From Coriaria nepalensis (Eukaryota > Streptophyta > Magnoliopsida > Cucurbitales > Coriariaceae): a stretch of DNA of 64,000 bases. Made by a program: the position numbers and the translations under genes. The stretch lies in the NCBI GenBank assembly GCA_027186245.1, contig CP114485.1:8460001-8524000 (forward strand). Direction: 5' to 3'. The notes below the pieces were generated by a model that was given only the letters and a program-made list of their open reading frames with translations, was not told the origin of the DNA and did no database searches. Each line of letters opens with the position of its first letter. Within the stretch, counting starts at the first letter, position 1. Of this stretch, positions 12,181-25,205 are shown piece by piece.

Positions 12181-13030
12181 AGATCAAATCAAATTTTCGG
12201 TTCAAACATAATTCTTGGTCCAGAACGAGTTATCGAGTTCCTGACATATCGGTCTGAGATCTCACATATCAGTCTGTGGTTGAAGGATCGAAGGCTTCGA
12301 GGCCCTGAAATGCATAGATTGATATCTCATATATCAGTAGTGGTTAAAGGGTCGAAGGGCATCTCAAATAAATTAGAGGCGAAGGTTTGAAAGGTCGAAG
12401 AGCATCTCAAACCGAGATCACATGTCGAAGGGTCAAAGAGTCGAAGGACATCTCACATAAATTAGAGTCGAGTGGTCGAAGAGTCGAAGGGTTGAAGGGT
12501 ATCTCAGAATGACGTCTCACATAATTCGAGTTCTTCAAAGGGTTGAAGGAAATCTCAGATCAAGATCACATGTCGATCTATAGACTGAGATCACATGTCA
12601 TTCTATAGTCGAATGGTCGAAGGACATCTCACATAAATTAAGGTCAAAGGGCATCTCACGTAAATTAGGGCTAACAGGCATCTTAGACCGAAATCACATG
12701 TTGGTCTGTGGTAGAACGGTCGAAGGGCAGAAGAACATCTCACATAAATTAAAAATAGAAGACTCGAAGAGTCAAAAGGTATCTCAAACCAATGTCTCAC
12801 ATAATTCAAGTCCCTTCGAAGGGTCGAAAAGCATCTTAAACCGAGATCACATGTTGGTCTGTGGTGGAATGGTCGAAGGCCATCTCACATAAATTAGAGT
12901 CAAATGGTCGAATGGCATCTTAGAAGAGTCGAAGGGCATCTTAAAAGAGTTGAAGGGCATCTTAGAGTTATATGTGAGATGCACAGACTGACATCTCACA
13001 TGTCGGTCTGAGATGAAGACATAGTTCTCG
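12180..13030. repeat. Degenerate minisatellite (GTCGAAGGGCATCTCA motif)
   Basis: The phrase GTCGAAGGGCATCTCA, followed by variants of CATAAATTAGAG or GACCGAGATCACATGTCGGT, recurs about fifteen times in shuffled order and unequal spacing. It reads as an old tandem array with unit lengths of roughly 40-80 bp. Frames on both strands across it are artefacts of the repeat. Confidence 0.65.
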
Positions 13031-13079
13031 GTCCATACTGCACATGATTTCGGTCTAAGACTATAGAACGAAAACTCAA

Positions 13080-13420
13080 TCATCTTTCTGTCTTTTCTTA
13101 AAAACTCGGTCATCTTTCTGTCTTTTTTAGAAAACTCGATCTGGATTGGGAACTGAGAGATTTGGGTTTGGGAAGGAAGAAAAAATTCTCTAAGAAGGAA
13201 AATGAAGAACTCAATTTGGGAAGAAAGATAAAGAACTCGGTTTAGAAAGGAAGATGAAGAACTTGGATTGGGAAGGATGATGAAGAACTCGGTTTGGAAA
13301 GGTAGCTTGGTTTGGGAAGAGAAAAATTAAACTCGGTATAAGAAAAGTAAAAGATCTTGATTTGGAAAGGGAGCTGCTCTGTTTATGAGGGAAGAAATTA
13401 AACTTAGTCTAGGAAAATAG
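13080..13420. repeat. Short-period repeat (GAAGAACTCGGTTTGGGAAGGA motif)
   Basis: A purine-rich phrase of about 30-40 bp containing AACTCGG and TTTGGGAAGG recurs roughly eight times with drift. It follows the 12.2-13.0 kb array and may be part of the same decayed element. Confidence 0.5.
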
Positions 13421-15320
13421 AAGAATGTCTGAAAGTGAGTTGCGTAAAAGAAAAAGTTCTCGGTTTATAAATTATCTTAACGGCTTGCATATTAGCCATA
13501 TAAGTTTTTGTATTATTACGAATGATTTTGACGTGACACATATTTTAACTATTATATCTAGAAAGATAGCCGAAATTAATGCACAAAGACAAATAAGAAT
13601 AATGAAACAATGACTGAATTCACTCCTCATGGTTTGTTTCCCTGTCTCATATGCTTACTACTTTTTGGGAGATTTGGCATAATGGTCGATCACTAATGAT
13701 TACTCATAAATAATAATGATAATGTCTCATATTTTTGTCAGTTATATTTATTATCCAAAGCTTTCAATTAATTTTATTTGAATCTCTCATTTTTTTTAGA
13801 AACTGAATATTTATCCCTTAAATTCTTGAAAAAGTTATGGATACAATATTATTTGAGAAAATTAGGATAAACCTAAAAAACTTAACACAAATTAGAATAA
13901 ACATAAACTTCTAAAAATTATAAGTATCAAATTTTAAGTTTAAATTATAATGACCTTAATTCCGTTAAAAATTGATGGAACTTTCATGTATATGTCACAT
14001 GACCAAAATTTTAAATTTGACCTAACAAAAATATTTTATTTATATCTTACCCATTTTAATTTATATGATATTTTTAATCTACTTTATTTATTTATTTATA
14101 TTTATTTTCCATTTCTAACGGCCATCACCACTACCATTATCCTCCTCCGCTACCATTACCGCTACTTCTAACCTCCATCGCTAATATAAAAATTTAAATA
14201 TTAAATATTTAATACTTAGAGAGAAATAGAGAAAATGTTTAAAATTTTAATATTTTTATATTGGCGATTGTAGTGTCGAGGGGACCGTCAACATAAAAAT
14301 TTAAAATTTTAATATTTGAATATTAATTTTTAAAAATATTTAAAAGATATAGAGAGAAATAAATAAAATAATTAAAATTTTAATATTTTTATGTCGGCGA
14401 GAGAGATTAGCGATAATAGGGACTACCAACATAAAAATTTTAATTCTTAATATTTTAATATTTAAGAAATAAAGAGAGAAAATAATTAAAAATTTAAAAA
14501 TTTTAATATCAGCGGTGGAAGTTGGTGATAGCAATGGTGGAGAAGAGAGGTTGTATTGGTGGCGGAGGAAGGTGGCGACAACCAGTAAGGTGAAAATTGA
14601 AAAGAAATATAAATAAATAAATAGATTTAAAATATCAAATTAAAATTAAATTGAATAAAAGTGTTTAAAATTTTTTTAAGTTGAATCAAATTTAGAATTT
14701 GAATCGACAATTAACGGCCATATAACATATATATTACTATTTTATCTATTTATATTGAAATTATAAATTCATTATAATTTTAATATAAATTAAATATTTA
14801 TTATAATTATTAAAAAATTTAAATATTCTACTAAATTTAAAAAAAATATGATAATTTTATCATATTATTTCAATATCATTTCATTATCATTTCATTATTA
14901 TTACATTATCATTATATCATCAAAGTTAGAATTTGAACACTTAAAAAATCATCATCGAACACTTGAGTGATTCATATATCTTCTTCAACAGTCATTTCTT
15001 GGATTTTGTGTTCATTCTAGAAGATCACTATCACCATCACACGGATTGTTTTGTATCGAAGTTCGCAATGGCACTGTAAGTATCCCATATTAAAGAAAAT
15101 TATAGTTATTTCCTACTTTAAATATGTTTATAATTGACTATTGTATTTTATAATCAAGAGTTATAATGCTCGTAAATGTATGACCTGCTCGTAAAATAAT
15201 TAGCCGTAAAAATTTTAAATATCAATTTTTGTGGCTTTGTCCTATATTTATGAATAATATCTATGTATTAATCCTAACAACTTAATTGATTTTTCTCTAA
15301 TATCATTAAATGAAGAAGAA
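13421..15320. repeat. AT-rich intergenic DNA with a three-copy ~120-bp repeat
   Basis: Between about 14190 and 14530 a unit of 120-130 bp repeats three times. Each copy has an AGAGAGAAAT-like stretch (near 14219, 14350 and 14470), then TTTTAATATTTTTAT, then a short GC-richer part with GGCGA or GGCG. Beyond this the stretch shows only AT-rich low-complexity DNA and no gene. Confidence 0.5.
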
Positions 15321-15468
15321 ATTCTTATGTGCATGATGTGTATTGACATATGACACGACATAAACTTAACCATAAATATTATTTTTAATATGATATATGA
15401 AAATAATATTTTTAGTTAAGATCATATTTGTCATGCCATATGGCAATACACATAATGCATATAAGAAT
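15321..15468. mobile_element. MITE-like foldback element, 148 bp
   Basis: The left arm beginning ATTCTTATGTGCATGATG pairs with the right arm ending ATAATGCATATAAGAAT. Pairing continues through 'GTGTATTGACATATG' against 'CATATGGCAATACAC' and 'ACTTAACCATAAATATT' against 'AATATTTTTAGTTAAG'. Arms are about 68 bp and the loop is tiny. There is no coding. I could not define a target-site duplication, so the superfamily is open. Confidence 0.65.
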
Positions 15469-16740
15469 ATCTCTAAATGAAGATTTGATCGTCTTTCCAA
15501 GAAAACAATATTTACAAGTAAGCATAAATTCATAATCAATGGATCTAAATATCCAATTCTATATAACTTTTTAAGTCTTATTTCATTGGCATAATCCCAA
15601 CGATAAGTTTAGGAATATTTCATTGGCATAATTCCATAAATAAGTTTAATTCGTATCATTGGTTAGACCAATTTTTCAAAGGAATGGCATTGAAAATCTA
15701 AAATAGTTTTAAAATATGAACATATAGTTGTTATCTAAAATCGACCACTTAGGACATCTCAACTACTTCTAAAAAAGTAATGCCAAAACAAAAATCACTT
15801 TGTTGAAGTGATTGAAAATAAACATTAAAATGAAATGTATTGTATTTGCATTAATAAATAATTAGTTTCAAAGGTATATGAGAAGTTATATATTATTGAG
15901 ATTATCGATAATTTTAAATCTGTGTGTATGCAGATGATATTGAAAACGTCATATTTGATATCTTAGAAGACTTATTTTAGGTAAATATGGTCAAAAGACA
16001 CCTTTGTTAGATAAAATATACCGAAAATAATTTAGACATTTAAAAAGCAGAGAAAAAGGAGCAAGCTTTATCATTATTTAGATTATATGCAATGTTTTAG
16101 TTACTTAATAATTAGTTGTTTTCAAAATTATTAAATTTTTAAGTAGTGACTTAGTAATATAGTAAATATTCGATTCAATTCGATTTTATAGTTTACAAAG
16201 TTATCATAAAGTCATGAAACTTCCAAAAAAAATGGAATTGATATAAAAATAGAAATGAGTTTCCACCATAGTAGCGAAACACATTAGAAGAGAAGATGAA
16301 AGGTTTTTCAAGCCTCTCTTGTGAAGCATGATATTTTAGGAATATTAAAAAATTGAGGATAATATTTTCTTTTTATTCTATAATAGGTATGAGATACTAA
16401 ATGTTAATTTTCATATATGATATGAGTACTGTTAAAAATAGAAGAATTTTAAAAAAGATGAAATATACCTAAAAACCGATAATTTAGAATTCAATTAGTT
16501 GTTATTGTACACTTGCTTTTACCTAAAGTATTATTTCTTTTTTCGGCAAAGAAGGTTTATTTTTTAAGTCAAAAGGATAATACTTTTAGAATTCATTAGA
16601 TAATATCTTTCATATTAACGGATAAATGTGTATATTCTAAACTTAAAAGGGTGGAACTTATCTCAGTATTCAACCGATTAACAAAAGAAAAGTTTGATGC
16701 GAGTCAAATATGCATGTGACATTATCGATTAAATCATGCC
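15469..16740. other. AT-rich intergenic DNA, nothing recognised
   Basis: No coding frame, clear repeat or RNA gene was found. It may contain unrecognised internal parts of the copia element that follows. Confidence 0.4.
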
Positions 16741-16749
16741 AACGAAACA

Positions 16750-18390
16750 AGATTGTGAGTGGTGTTAGTAGAACACCATGAGGATTGCATGAGTGCTTAG
16801 TAGAGACTACAGGTACTAAACGTTACACTTAGATAATTCTCAATGATAATTAATACTATTATTAATCTGAATTATCTAGTGATTATGTTACATGTAGTCC
16901 TCAAACCTAAGATACCATGGTGCCTCGAGTACAGAGTCTCATATTTTGATATCATTCCAATTAGCCTTAGCTATGGGTGAACATTTAGGTATAAAATGTT
17001 GTGAGAGAAGATTGTGAGTGGTCAAGAGAAATCAATCGCTTGCGTATTTGGAATTATGTCCTATAAATTATATACTTTATTGAACATAAAATCTCTGTAA
17101 AGTAGTGCGGCATGAAAGGAATTTTTGTAAATCTACTATCGATAATCAATAAAGATATAATGGTCCATTTTTCTATTAGGGTTTAATAGTTAAACTATGC
17201 CCTAGAATTAATCAAGATATTGGCAAGATAGAAGGATCGATATTGTAAACTTACTTTACTCGCAACAGGTTCTTTCGGAAGATGGTACTTCTTATCTCTT
17301 GGGTAATCTTGAAATTATTTTATCATGAGATGATTGAGTTAACTGTTTAATTTGAGAGGTTATTTTAAATTAAAAGAATTTAATTTAAAATAATAAAATC
17401 ATAAAGTGTTTATTAAATCCTACATACGTAATGTAGAACCTAATCAGATACACACATAAGATTCATAGTAAGTTAGTTAAGGTTTCGTCAGACAAAAAGG
17501 AAAAATAGACCAAAATAATTTTAGGGGTAAAATAGTAATTTGACTTATAGTTTGACTATAAGAAAAAAAATAGTAATTACTAATTTGTTAAATTTAATGT
17601 CAGGTAGCTTTGCTAGCAAAACTAAATGTGACATTATTTTAATTAAAAAGTATTAAGTTACGTAGGAAATTTTATTTAATTATAGAAGTTCCCTAAAGGT
17701 TTACATCAATAAATAAACATTAAAGTGTTAATAAGCCAGATAATTAATTAGATTTTCATGTGCCAAATTAATCAAAGGGTTGGTTAAATATGCATGGGTA
17801 TAACCCATATAGGTGGCCAAGCACATAGGTTGGGTTTGATCATTTATCTCTTCTAATGTGATTAAAATCTTAAGAGAAAAGGTAACCTAATACGATTAGA
17901 GTTTTAATCTATAAAGAAACCTAATGATATTAGAAAACTGTAGCATAATGGTGCCTATAAAGACAATCAAAGGGATGGCCGAATGATATTAAATAGAATG
18001 CCTCCTTTGCCAAAATACTAAGAGAGAAAATAAAATCTTTCTCCCATCCCTTTCTCCAGCTTATCATCTCATGTGTTGAGATTTTAAGTAGAAACTTAAC
18101 TATGCAAAATGAGTCGTGTGGGCTAAGGCTAGACGGCAAACACGTGGGCGCCTCCCATCTCCCTCAAAGAAGAGTTTTGTATCAAGAAGAAATGTATTCC
18201 TAAAACTTGTATTGATTTATTTATGATGAGATTTACTGTACTTTATGTAAAAGATTATATGTGATATAATTGTTGTATGATCGATCTTCCTAGAAACTAT
18301 GCATGCTAGGATATGATCCGAATAAAATTTAAATATTAATTCCACTACGATTACTTTGTTTTTAGCATGCCGATATTTCTAAACATTAGG
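16750..18390 (+). mobile_element. Copia-type LTR (family B), 5' end truncated
   Basis: This aligns by eye in forward orientation with the reverse complement of 22150-23785 and of 534-1340. Shared landmarks are TAGTAGAGACTA near 16800, a block near 17080 with GTAAAGTAGT, the ACTATGCCCTAG block near 17193-17204, AGAAACTTAACT near 18090 and ATGCTAGGATATGATCCG near 18303. The beginning of the LTR is missing. It lies in inverted orientation to the other two copies and to the copia pol fragment beside it. Confidence 0.6.
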
Positions 18391-18439
18391 ACCAAAGAAA
18401 ATTACTAATGTAGTAAAATATTAGATTATCGATAAATTA

Positions 18440-19480
18440 ATAACTTATTTATCGAGTAATTAATCATTTATTAGTTTATTGGTTAATAATGTATTAATAT
18501 TCATCAGTTAATTAATCTTATTAAGTTATCAATGTATTAATGCTAGGAACCACATCAAGTCAAATTATTAACCTTTCACCCAAAACACCACTTTGACTAC
18601 ATTCAAGGCTGCAATATATTCAGATTTAGTGGAGGATTTCACGGTTGTTTCTTGATTTAGAACTTTTCAAATTTCTCCTCTCCTCCAAGATGAGCGAACA
18701 TACCAAAAGGAAAAATGATTTACTATCATTGATATCCTATTCATAATTAGAGTTTGTGAAATCTCAATTTTTAATTTGGACATTTCATAAAATTAAGAAT
18801 ATATTCTCAGTGCTTCAAAATCAATTAAGGACATTCTTAACAGCATCCCAAACTTGGTTTTCTTGAACCTACTTGCAACCTTTTTAGATCATATGCTATA
18901 TCTGGTTACATACATAGTATAACATATATGACCGATCCTATCGTCAAAGCATCGTATATTAATAATACTCATTCTATACCTCTCCTTTCATGTCTTAGTT
19001 GACATCTCTTAAGAAAGGTGGATTCCTTAACTTATTGGCAAGAGTCATCTCTTTGAATCTTTAATGATAAACATCTTTAGCAATCTTACTTAGGTATATT
19101 TATTGGGTTAAAAGCGAAGAAATATTTAAATATTTTTAATCTATCTCGATAGATCTTAACAAAATATTTTTTTACCCAAATTTTATGAAGGGTTATTTCA
19201 ATAACTATTATTTAATAATTTGTAACATAGCTTCCTCATCTTCTTTTGAGTAGTATGTCATCTACGTAAGGAATTTATGAATATTTTTGCATTCCCACAA
19301 ACCTTCATATGCACACAAGGATCATTTTCATTTTCACTGAAACCATATGATTTGATCGTTTCATCAAAATAAATGTCCAAATTTCAAAATGCTTGTTTCA
19401 ATCCATGAATGGATTCTTCCAGCTTAAACAGCTGTGTAATTCTATGTGAAACCCATGAATTAGATATATTTCCCCAAATC
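18440..19480 (-). pseudogene. Ty1/copia reverse transcriptase-RNase H remnant
   Basis: Minus-strand frames, read from 19480 down, give ESIHGLKQAF, then FDETIKSYGFSENENDPCV, then the catalytic YVDDILL at 19268-19248 in a shifted frame. These are followed by a KGIHLS block near 18990, an RNase H-like VLNQETTVKSSTKSEYIAAL near 18650-18590 and FWVKG near 18570. These are in the canonical order of copia RT (RVT_2) and RNase H. Frameshifts and stops throughout show it is dead. It ends beside an LTR of the opposite orientation, so the region has been rearranged. Confidence 0.75.
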
Positions 19481-20520
19481 CGAGATATTAATAGCCTTGT
19501 ATTAAATATTAGAGTCATCATTTATGACTAGACTCTTACTAGGATTTTCTACTAGGAATTTATGTCATTAAGGCCCACCAGGAAAATATTAGATCTAGAA
19601 ATTCATTGTTCATTATGAGAATTCACCGTTGCCTCTTTTGAGAGCCTCTTAAATGTCAGTTCAGTGAGTATAGAATTTTTGGTTTGTAATCATTTTATGG
19701 TTTTTGAATTTCTTCAAGTTTTATCACACTATCACTAGTTTTTTTATTTTATTTAAAAAAAACCCTCGATGAGAAAATGGTGGTTAACTCTTCAAAAAAG
19801 ACTGTCGTAAGTATCGCATGACCTACAACATAAGGTTACTGTATATTTGTTGTTGATGTGATGCAAGGGTTGTTAGTGTGATTGTTATATATCATGCTGA
19901 TTTGATAATAGTATGATTTTGTTTAACATGCTAAAAGTTGTGGTTGTTGCATGAATATTTATACTGTGAAGATAGATAATATTACTATTATGCAACATCA
20001 ATAAGAAATAATGTTATACTAGCAAAATATTAAAGATGCATAAGCATGCACATAAATAACATTATAGAGAGGTGTTATCGTGTTATACATAACATTAGTC
20101 CATCTAGTGGACCCCAAATTATTACTTTAAATGTTATATTGGATCATTACAACAATCATAGATGACCACTAATCAAATATCAGTTAATTTTCAATGATAG
20201 CATCCTCAGAGCGCTCCCCAAGCAGAAGCATATAGTAAGAAAAGATAAGAAGAGCATGCTTGTTGTATAGTCACATTAGAACATATCAATAAGTCATTTA
20301 TTAATACAAATATTATATGTTATGTCCATATGAGTAGGCCCCTATACCTACTAAGGTTTTAGCTCGTAGTGATTTCCTTATGTTATAGCAAAAATTAAAG
20401 ATAAAGCTCTAGTATTAAGGTCTGGCGAATGAAGAGGATGTTCCTCGTGGAATATACATACGGACATTACCTATGGAAAGGCGGAGGGCTTGTAAAATAA
20501 AACATATTTCATGTGTGTTA
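19481..20520. other. Intergenic DNA, nothing recognised
   Basis: No coding, LTR ends or RNA genes were recognised. The left part may be further decayed copia sequence. Confidence 0.4.
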
Positions 20521-20527
20521 GAAAAGT

Positions 20528-20531
20528 TTAA

Positions 20532-20582
<51 letters not shown>

Positions 20583-20600
20583 ATATATATATATATATAT
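20528..20600. repeat. (AAAT)n and (AT)n microsatellites
   Basis: About 13 tandem AAAT tetramers are followed directly by an AT dinucleotide run of about 20 bp. Confidence 0.9.
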
Positions 20601-21562
20601 ATAAGAGTTTTGAAACTCTTATACAATACTGTTTTATAAAAAATAAAAATAAAATGTTATATAACACTATGTTATGGGTTTTACTTCCTAATATATAAAG
20701 TTCATTTATATTATAACGTTTTGTTATACTTCAAAGTATTACGTTATTTCTATCAAGATGATTTTAAAGTTAATTAGCAAGTAACGCATCTATTAACAAT
20801 GTCTGTTTTCTTAAAAATATTTCGATAAACTAGATAGCTAATAGGGCCAGCTTTACTATATATATATATATATATATATCATGATACATGTGCATTTAAC
20901 AACAAAAATTACATACATATAATGCATGATCATGTTAAAACAGATTTAATCATTCATATATTATTATTGTTTCATCTTTTGATGCATGACAATGTTATGT
21001 TACTAAAATTTAAACAAGTCATTAAACCTAATGTACTCTTTCTTAGTCCTTATAGTACATTTTAATTATTATATATATATATATATTTATTTATTTATAT
21101 ATATAAGAGTTTTGAAACTCTTATACAATAGTGTTTTATAAAAAATAAAAATAAAATGTTATATAACACTATATTATGGGTTTTACTCCTTATTATATAA
21201 AGTTCATTTATATTATAACATTTTGTTGTACTTCAAAGTATTATGTTATTTCTATCAAGATGATTTTAAAGTTAATTAGCAAGTAACGCATCTACTAGCA
21301 ATGTTTGTTTTCTTAAAAATATTTCGATAAACTAGATAGCTAATAGGGCCAGCTTTACAATATATATATCATGATACATGTGCATTTAACAACAAAAATT
21401 ACATACATATAATGCATGATCATGTTAAAACAGATTTAATCATTCATATATTATTATTGTTTCATCTTTTGATGCATGACAATGTTATGTTACTAAAATT
21501 TAAACAAGTCGTTAAACCTAATGTACTCTTTCTTAGTCCTTATAGTACATTTTAATTATTTC
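20601..21562. repeat. Tandem duplication of a ~470-bp AT-rich unit
   Basis: Positions 20601-21070 and 21103-21562 are near-identical by eye. The offset is 502 bp, with only scattered substitutions and a shorter AT run in copy 2. Each copy starts right after an (AT)n tract with the 18-bp palindrome AAGAGTTTTGAAACTCTT and ends at TAGTACATTTTAATTATT. There is no coding. Slippage or unequal exchange between the flanking AT runs would explain it. Confidence 0.85.
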
Positions 21563-22149
21563 AAACACAAACAAATATGTAAAATCATCATCCTTAACTC
21601 CTTAAGGATACTTACAAAAATAATCAACTTTTCATACTTGGAAAGTTTCCTAATCGGGGCATTTCCAAAACATTATATTATTTTGGAAATTTTCTTATTT
21701 TAGATCATCTTCTAAACTTAGGAAACATGCTAAAATAGAATTCTCAATAACATTAAACATCAAACACATAATTCAATCATCAATTATATAATCAAACTCA
21801 TACTTTAGTTATTTCAGAGATTATTTTTTACTTAATTTTAAGAAAAAAAAAATCCAAAAATGACGTTAGCGAATCAGGGTTTCCACGATAGCAATGGTCG
21901 CGCACCACCACCTATATGCAGCATGCTCCACCGCTCGGCCATTGCGCGGTTGTTGCCTCACAATAGTGGCGCCCGCCATTTGTCTTGAACAACAACCCCA
22001 TTTTTCATTGTTTCCAAAAATATTTTGATTTAAGGTTTCATTATAAAAACACATATGGCATCAATAACATCCAAGAACAAGATTAAAACATCAAATTAAA
22101 ATAATCAACATATTATTTTCCAGTATGATCTAGCCTCTGAAATCACTAT
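21563..22149. other. Intergenic DNA, nothing recognised
   Basis: AT-rich apart from a GC-richer island at about 21880-22000 with no convincing frame. No gene or repeat boundary was identified. Confidence 0.4.
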
Positions 22150-23785
22150 TAGGAATTCAGATATATATAGCAACGGAAGTAATAATTTAAGACTTTCAGA
22201 TTTTATCCTTAACATAGCATAATTTCATAAATAAGATCGATCATACAATAATTATATATCACATATAATCTCTTTGCATAAAAGTATAGTAAATTCCATA
22301 AATTTAAATTTCAAGTTTAGGTTAAGTCTTAGGATTTTTGGCTACTTAGTGGGATATTTATAATATTTTACTAAGTCTAAAGTTTCCTAATCACATTAGG
22401 TTTTCTTATAACTATGCTTTCCTTAACTTAACTAAGGAAGCAATGGGTCAAAACACATGTATAAGGTCGGCCACTTCGTTTTTAATCAACCATTGATTAA
22501 TTTGATCCATGAAAATTCAATTAATAATTCGGTCTATTAATCATTTAAGGTCCAATTATTAATATGAACTTTTAGGATCCTTTTATAATTAAATAAAAGT
22601 TCCTTTCCAATTTATTAATTTCTAATTAGATTAATGTCACACTTAGTTATGCTAGCAAGGCAATATGATATTAGATTTAATAACTTAATAATTACCATTT
22701 TTCCCTTCTAGCCAAACAACAAGTCAAATTACTATTTTACCTTAAAATGGAAACGATCTGTTTTCCCTTTTCTCGGATGAATCTTAAACTGAGTTACTAT
22801 CGAATTTCATGTGTGTGACCGATTAGGTTTTACATCACACTAGTAGGAGGATTTTATAACACTCTGTGATTTTATTATATTCATAATTAAATTAATTTTA
22901 TTTAAAATATCTTTTAAATTAAATGATTAATTTAATCATCTCATGATTAAATAACTCAAACTACCAAGTTGAGATTGACTTTTAGCAAAGTGTCGAGGTT
23001 ACCTGGAAGATGTGAAGGGTATCTTCTAAAAGAACCTTCTATGACTATAGTATATATCTACAATAAATGATCCTTCAATTATGCCATTATCCCTACTCGT
23101 CCTAGGGTATGATTTAACTATTTAAACACACTCTTAGACACAAATCATATGAATCATTATATCATTAATGAATATCGACAATGGATTTACATAAACGCAT
23201 TTTCGTACTATACTACTTTGCAAAGATTCATTGTTTAATAAAGTAAATATAAGATATATTTCCTAATATGAAAGCGATGAATTCTCTCTTAATCACTCAC
23301 AACCTTCATATACAACATCTCATAGCAACGGTTCACTGTTGGCTAGGGCTAATTGGAATTATGTCAAAGCATGAAACATGACACATAAGATACTCTAACA
23401 ATCTCATGTCTAAGGACTATATGCAATATAGTCAGTAGATAATTCTCTTTAACGGTTAGTATTAAATACCATTAAGAATTATCTAAGTTTCATGTTCAGT
23501 ACCCTTAGTCTCTACTATGCAACCTATTAATCATAATGATGTTCGACCAACACCAATGGCCATAAGATCGGCCACCTTAAACACTTTAGGTGATAAACTA
23601 TGTGATTGTCTATCCGGATCATCAATGTTCATTCTTGAGATCTTGACAATGAATCATGTCTTAATGTTTAAACAACTTCAGTCATAGTTAGCATGATCTC
23701 TATCATTAGCTCCAAAGTACATAACATAAGATACTAGACTTTATCATGAAATGTATTTATAGAACATAATATATTAATTCCAACA
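22150..23785 (-). mobile_element. Copia-type LTR (family B), near full length
   Basis: Read on the minus strand it starts TGTTGGAATTAAT at 23785 and runs about 1.64 kb. It is the most complete copy of the family seen at 1-180, 534-1340 and 16750-18390. The exact right end in element orientation (near 22150) was not fixed. Beyond the start, 23786-23960 resembles 181-310, the sequence just upstream of the LTR in the other copy. With 16750-18390 it forms a large inverted pair separated by about 3.8 kb. Confidence 0.65.
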
Positions 23786-23851
23786 AATTAAAATGATAAA
23801 TAATAAGTAACTTCATAAATAACAATTAATAATTATATTAATTGTCTTTCT

Positions 23852-23882
<31 letters not shown>

Positions 23883-24539
23883 ATAGTATCACATAAAGTT
23901 GTTTGTCTTATCGGGTCAAACATTCATTGGCTTAACTGGTATACATTTTCATGATTAATCTAAAAAATTGTATAACTTTAAGAAAGATGAAATACACCTT
24001 AAGGCAACACAAGCAAACCCTAAGGGTTCCCAACTCATTACGGATGACCACATTAGAGAGGAAGAGAGAGAGTCTTGACTGAAAATGGTTTTCTCTCAAA
24101 TTAGATGAAAGCTCCATCTTTTTCCCTTCTCCAAGCTTAAAATCTCATAAGTTGATATCGAAGCTATAAAATACCATGAAAGTTGTCATTCACGTAGAAT
24201 AGTGTTAGAGGCTAGGTGAGGGCTTGGAAGTACCAAATTGGCAGCAACAGCATGTGGTGGGGGACCTGTGGCATTCACTAAAAGGGTGAAGAACCGGTTA
24301 GTTCTTGGAGGAGAGAGTTGCTAGATATAAATCTCCTTTCCTTCTCTTGATTGTATTTCTAACTTGATGATAGATTAGAAATTGAAATACCAGAATTTTC
24401 AGATGTTTAAGAAACATTGCATACCTCCCGTGATCTTGAGGTAGTAATTTGTATCGATTACTCAAAAGCCATGTTTCAAATATGACATTCTACTCCGGGT
24501 AAGCGAAGATTCATCAACTTACATCTTAGAGGCAAGTAA
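23786..24539. other. Element-flanking DNA with an (AT)n run
   Basis: The first 170 bp are shared with the window start (family-B pre-LTR sequence). An AT dinucleotide run lies at about 23853-23878. The rest, to 24540, shows no gene. Confidence 0.4.
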
Positions 24540-25205
24540 AGGAGTTGCATAAGTTGTAATTACAAAATTTATTTTTCTACCTTGCATGTCTATCATGGTT
24601 GGCTACAAACACGTGAGACCATGATGGTATTCAATGTGGGAGTCTTTTACCCACTAGGAAAAATGAGTTTTTTTTTTCCCGATTCACATAAAAGAGTAAG
24701 CGTGGATTGTAATAAAACAGTGTGAGCTTTAATGAAATTAAAAATACTCTTTACTTTGGTAATTGATGTAATTTACAAAGTTAGCTATGTTATATTTGTT
24801 ATTCACTTGTGAAGCAAGCATGACAATTGTTAAGCTTGATTCTTGAATATATAAGTTAGTTGAGACTAACTTCAAGAATTTGGAAGGACATTTGAGAATT
24901 GTTCTTAGACATGAACACCTTGCAAAAGTCTTAAATCAATGGTTCATGACCACTATTTGAGAAAGAGGGATTGCCGAATAAAAAGCTGCTTGGGATAAAA
25001 TGTTGTTCCTCGATAAGGCACAATACACTATACTTGTGTTTATATCAAAAAAGCTTCAAAGCTAGTATGAAAGAAAATGTGGCATTGAGATTATGAACAA
25101 CCTAAATATTTTTTAGGATAAAGATAATCGAAGTGAGAGGTATTACACCTCAAGTGCATTATTTCGTATAAATATGACCAAAGACACATGAAAGTGTAAT
25201 TCCAG
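24540..25205 (+). pseudogene. Ty1/copia leader and gag fragment (family A)
   Basis: Bases 24570-24940 match 29200-29520 (shared GGTTGGCTACAAACACGTGAGACCAT-type leader and TAGTTCTTAGACATGAA-like gag start). Broken frames give FKNLEGHLRIVLRHEHLAKVLNQ, then FLDKAQYTILVFISKKL and YERKCGIEIMNNL, typical of the copia gag (UBN2) region. The fragment stops where the LTR at 25205 begins, so it is a truncated separate copy. Confidence 0.65.
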
